This document shows positions 5,587-5,592 of a stretch of DNA of 5,592 nucleotides, one piece after another; positions within the stretch are counted from its first letter, which is position 1, and each line of letters opens with the position of its first letter. The DNA comes from CAZAQV01 sp964487255 (GTDB taxonomy: Bacteria; Myxococcota_A; Polyangia; Polyangiales; CAZAQV01): positions 1 through 5,592 of the forward strand of contig CAZAQV010000076.1 of NCBI GenBank assembly GCA_964487255.1, in the 5' to 3' direction. A model generated the notes under the pieces. That model searched no databases and was not told the DNA's origin. It worked only from the letters and a program-made list of their open reading frames with translations. The position numbers and the translations under genes were made by a program.

Positions 5587-5592
5587 CTTTTT

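Overview
The window carries most of a type I restriction-modification (R-M) operon, hsdM-hsdS-hsdR, on the + strand. A small unrecognised gene converges on it from the - strand. The last ~50 bases are the 3' part of a tRNA-Arg(CCG) gene whose 5' half is missing. DNA is GC-rich in hsdM and hsdR (hand counts of single 60-base rows gave 63% and 68%). Together with the protein style this suggests a proteobacterium, probably an alphaproteobacterium of the sphingomonad/erythrobacter kind; that placement is an inference and is not proven by any single marker.

Layout. Bases 1-1458 are hsdM, open at the left edge, so its true start lies outside the window. Its stop overlaps the hsdS start (ATGA), and hsdS (1455-2579) is followed after 4 bases by hsdR (2584-4923). 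This is one translationally linked unit whose promoter lies upstream of the window. The hsdR stop codon and the stop of the opposing small gene (4920-5258, - strand) share a single CTAG. Bases 5259-5536 hold no gene that I can support, but they are dense in short repeats: a dyad upstream of the small gene, an 8-bp inverted repeat, an 11-bp perfect tandem repeat, an imperfect ~11-bp direct repeat, and a dyad abutting the tRNA fragment.

How it works together. HsdS chooses the bipartite DNA target through two recognition domains. With HsdM it forms an N6-adenine methyltransferase that marks host sites. HsdR adds a PD-(D/E)XK nuclease and an ATP-driven translocase that cut unmodified DNA. HsdR ends in an EcoEI-type C-terminal domain, which points to the type IB group. 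The recognition parts of hsdS are AT-richer than the rest of the operon, as expected if they have been exchanged between strains.

The tRNA fragment reads 5'->3' into the right edge and lacks its D arm and a proper 5' acceptor strand. This is what the distal attachment site of a tRNA-integrated element looks like. On that reading the R-M operon and the small gene are the last cargo of a genomic island whose intact tRNA and integrase lie off the left edge. I see no clearly new defence system. The best unknowns are the small convergent gene and the repeat-rich attachment region.
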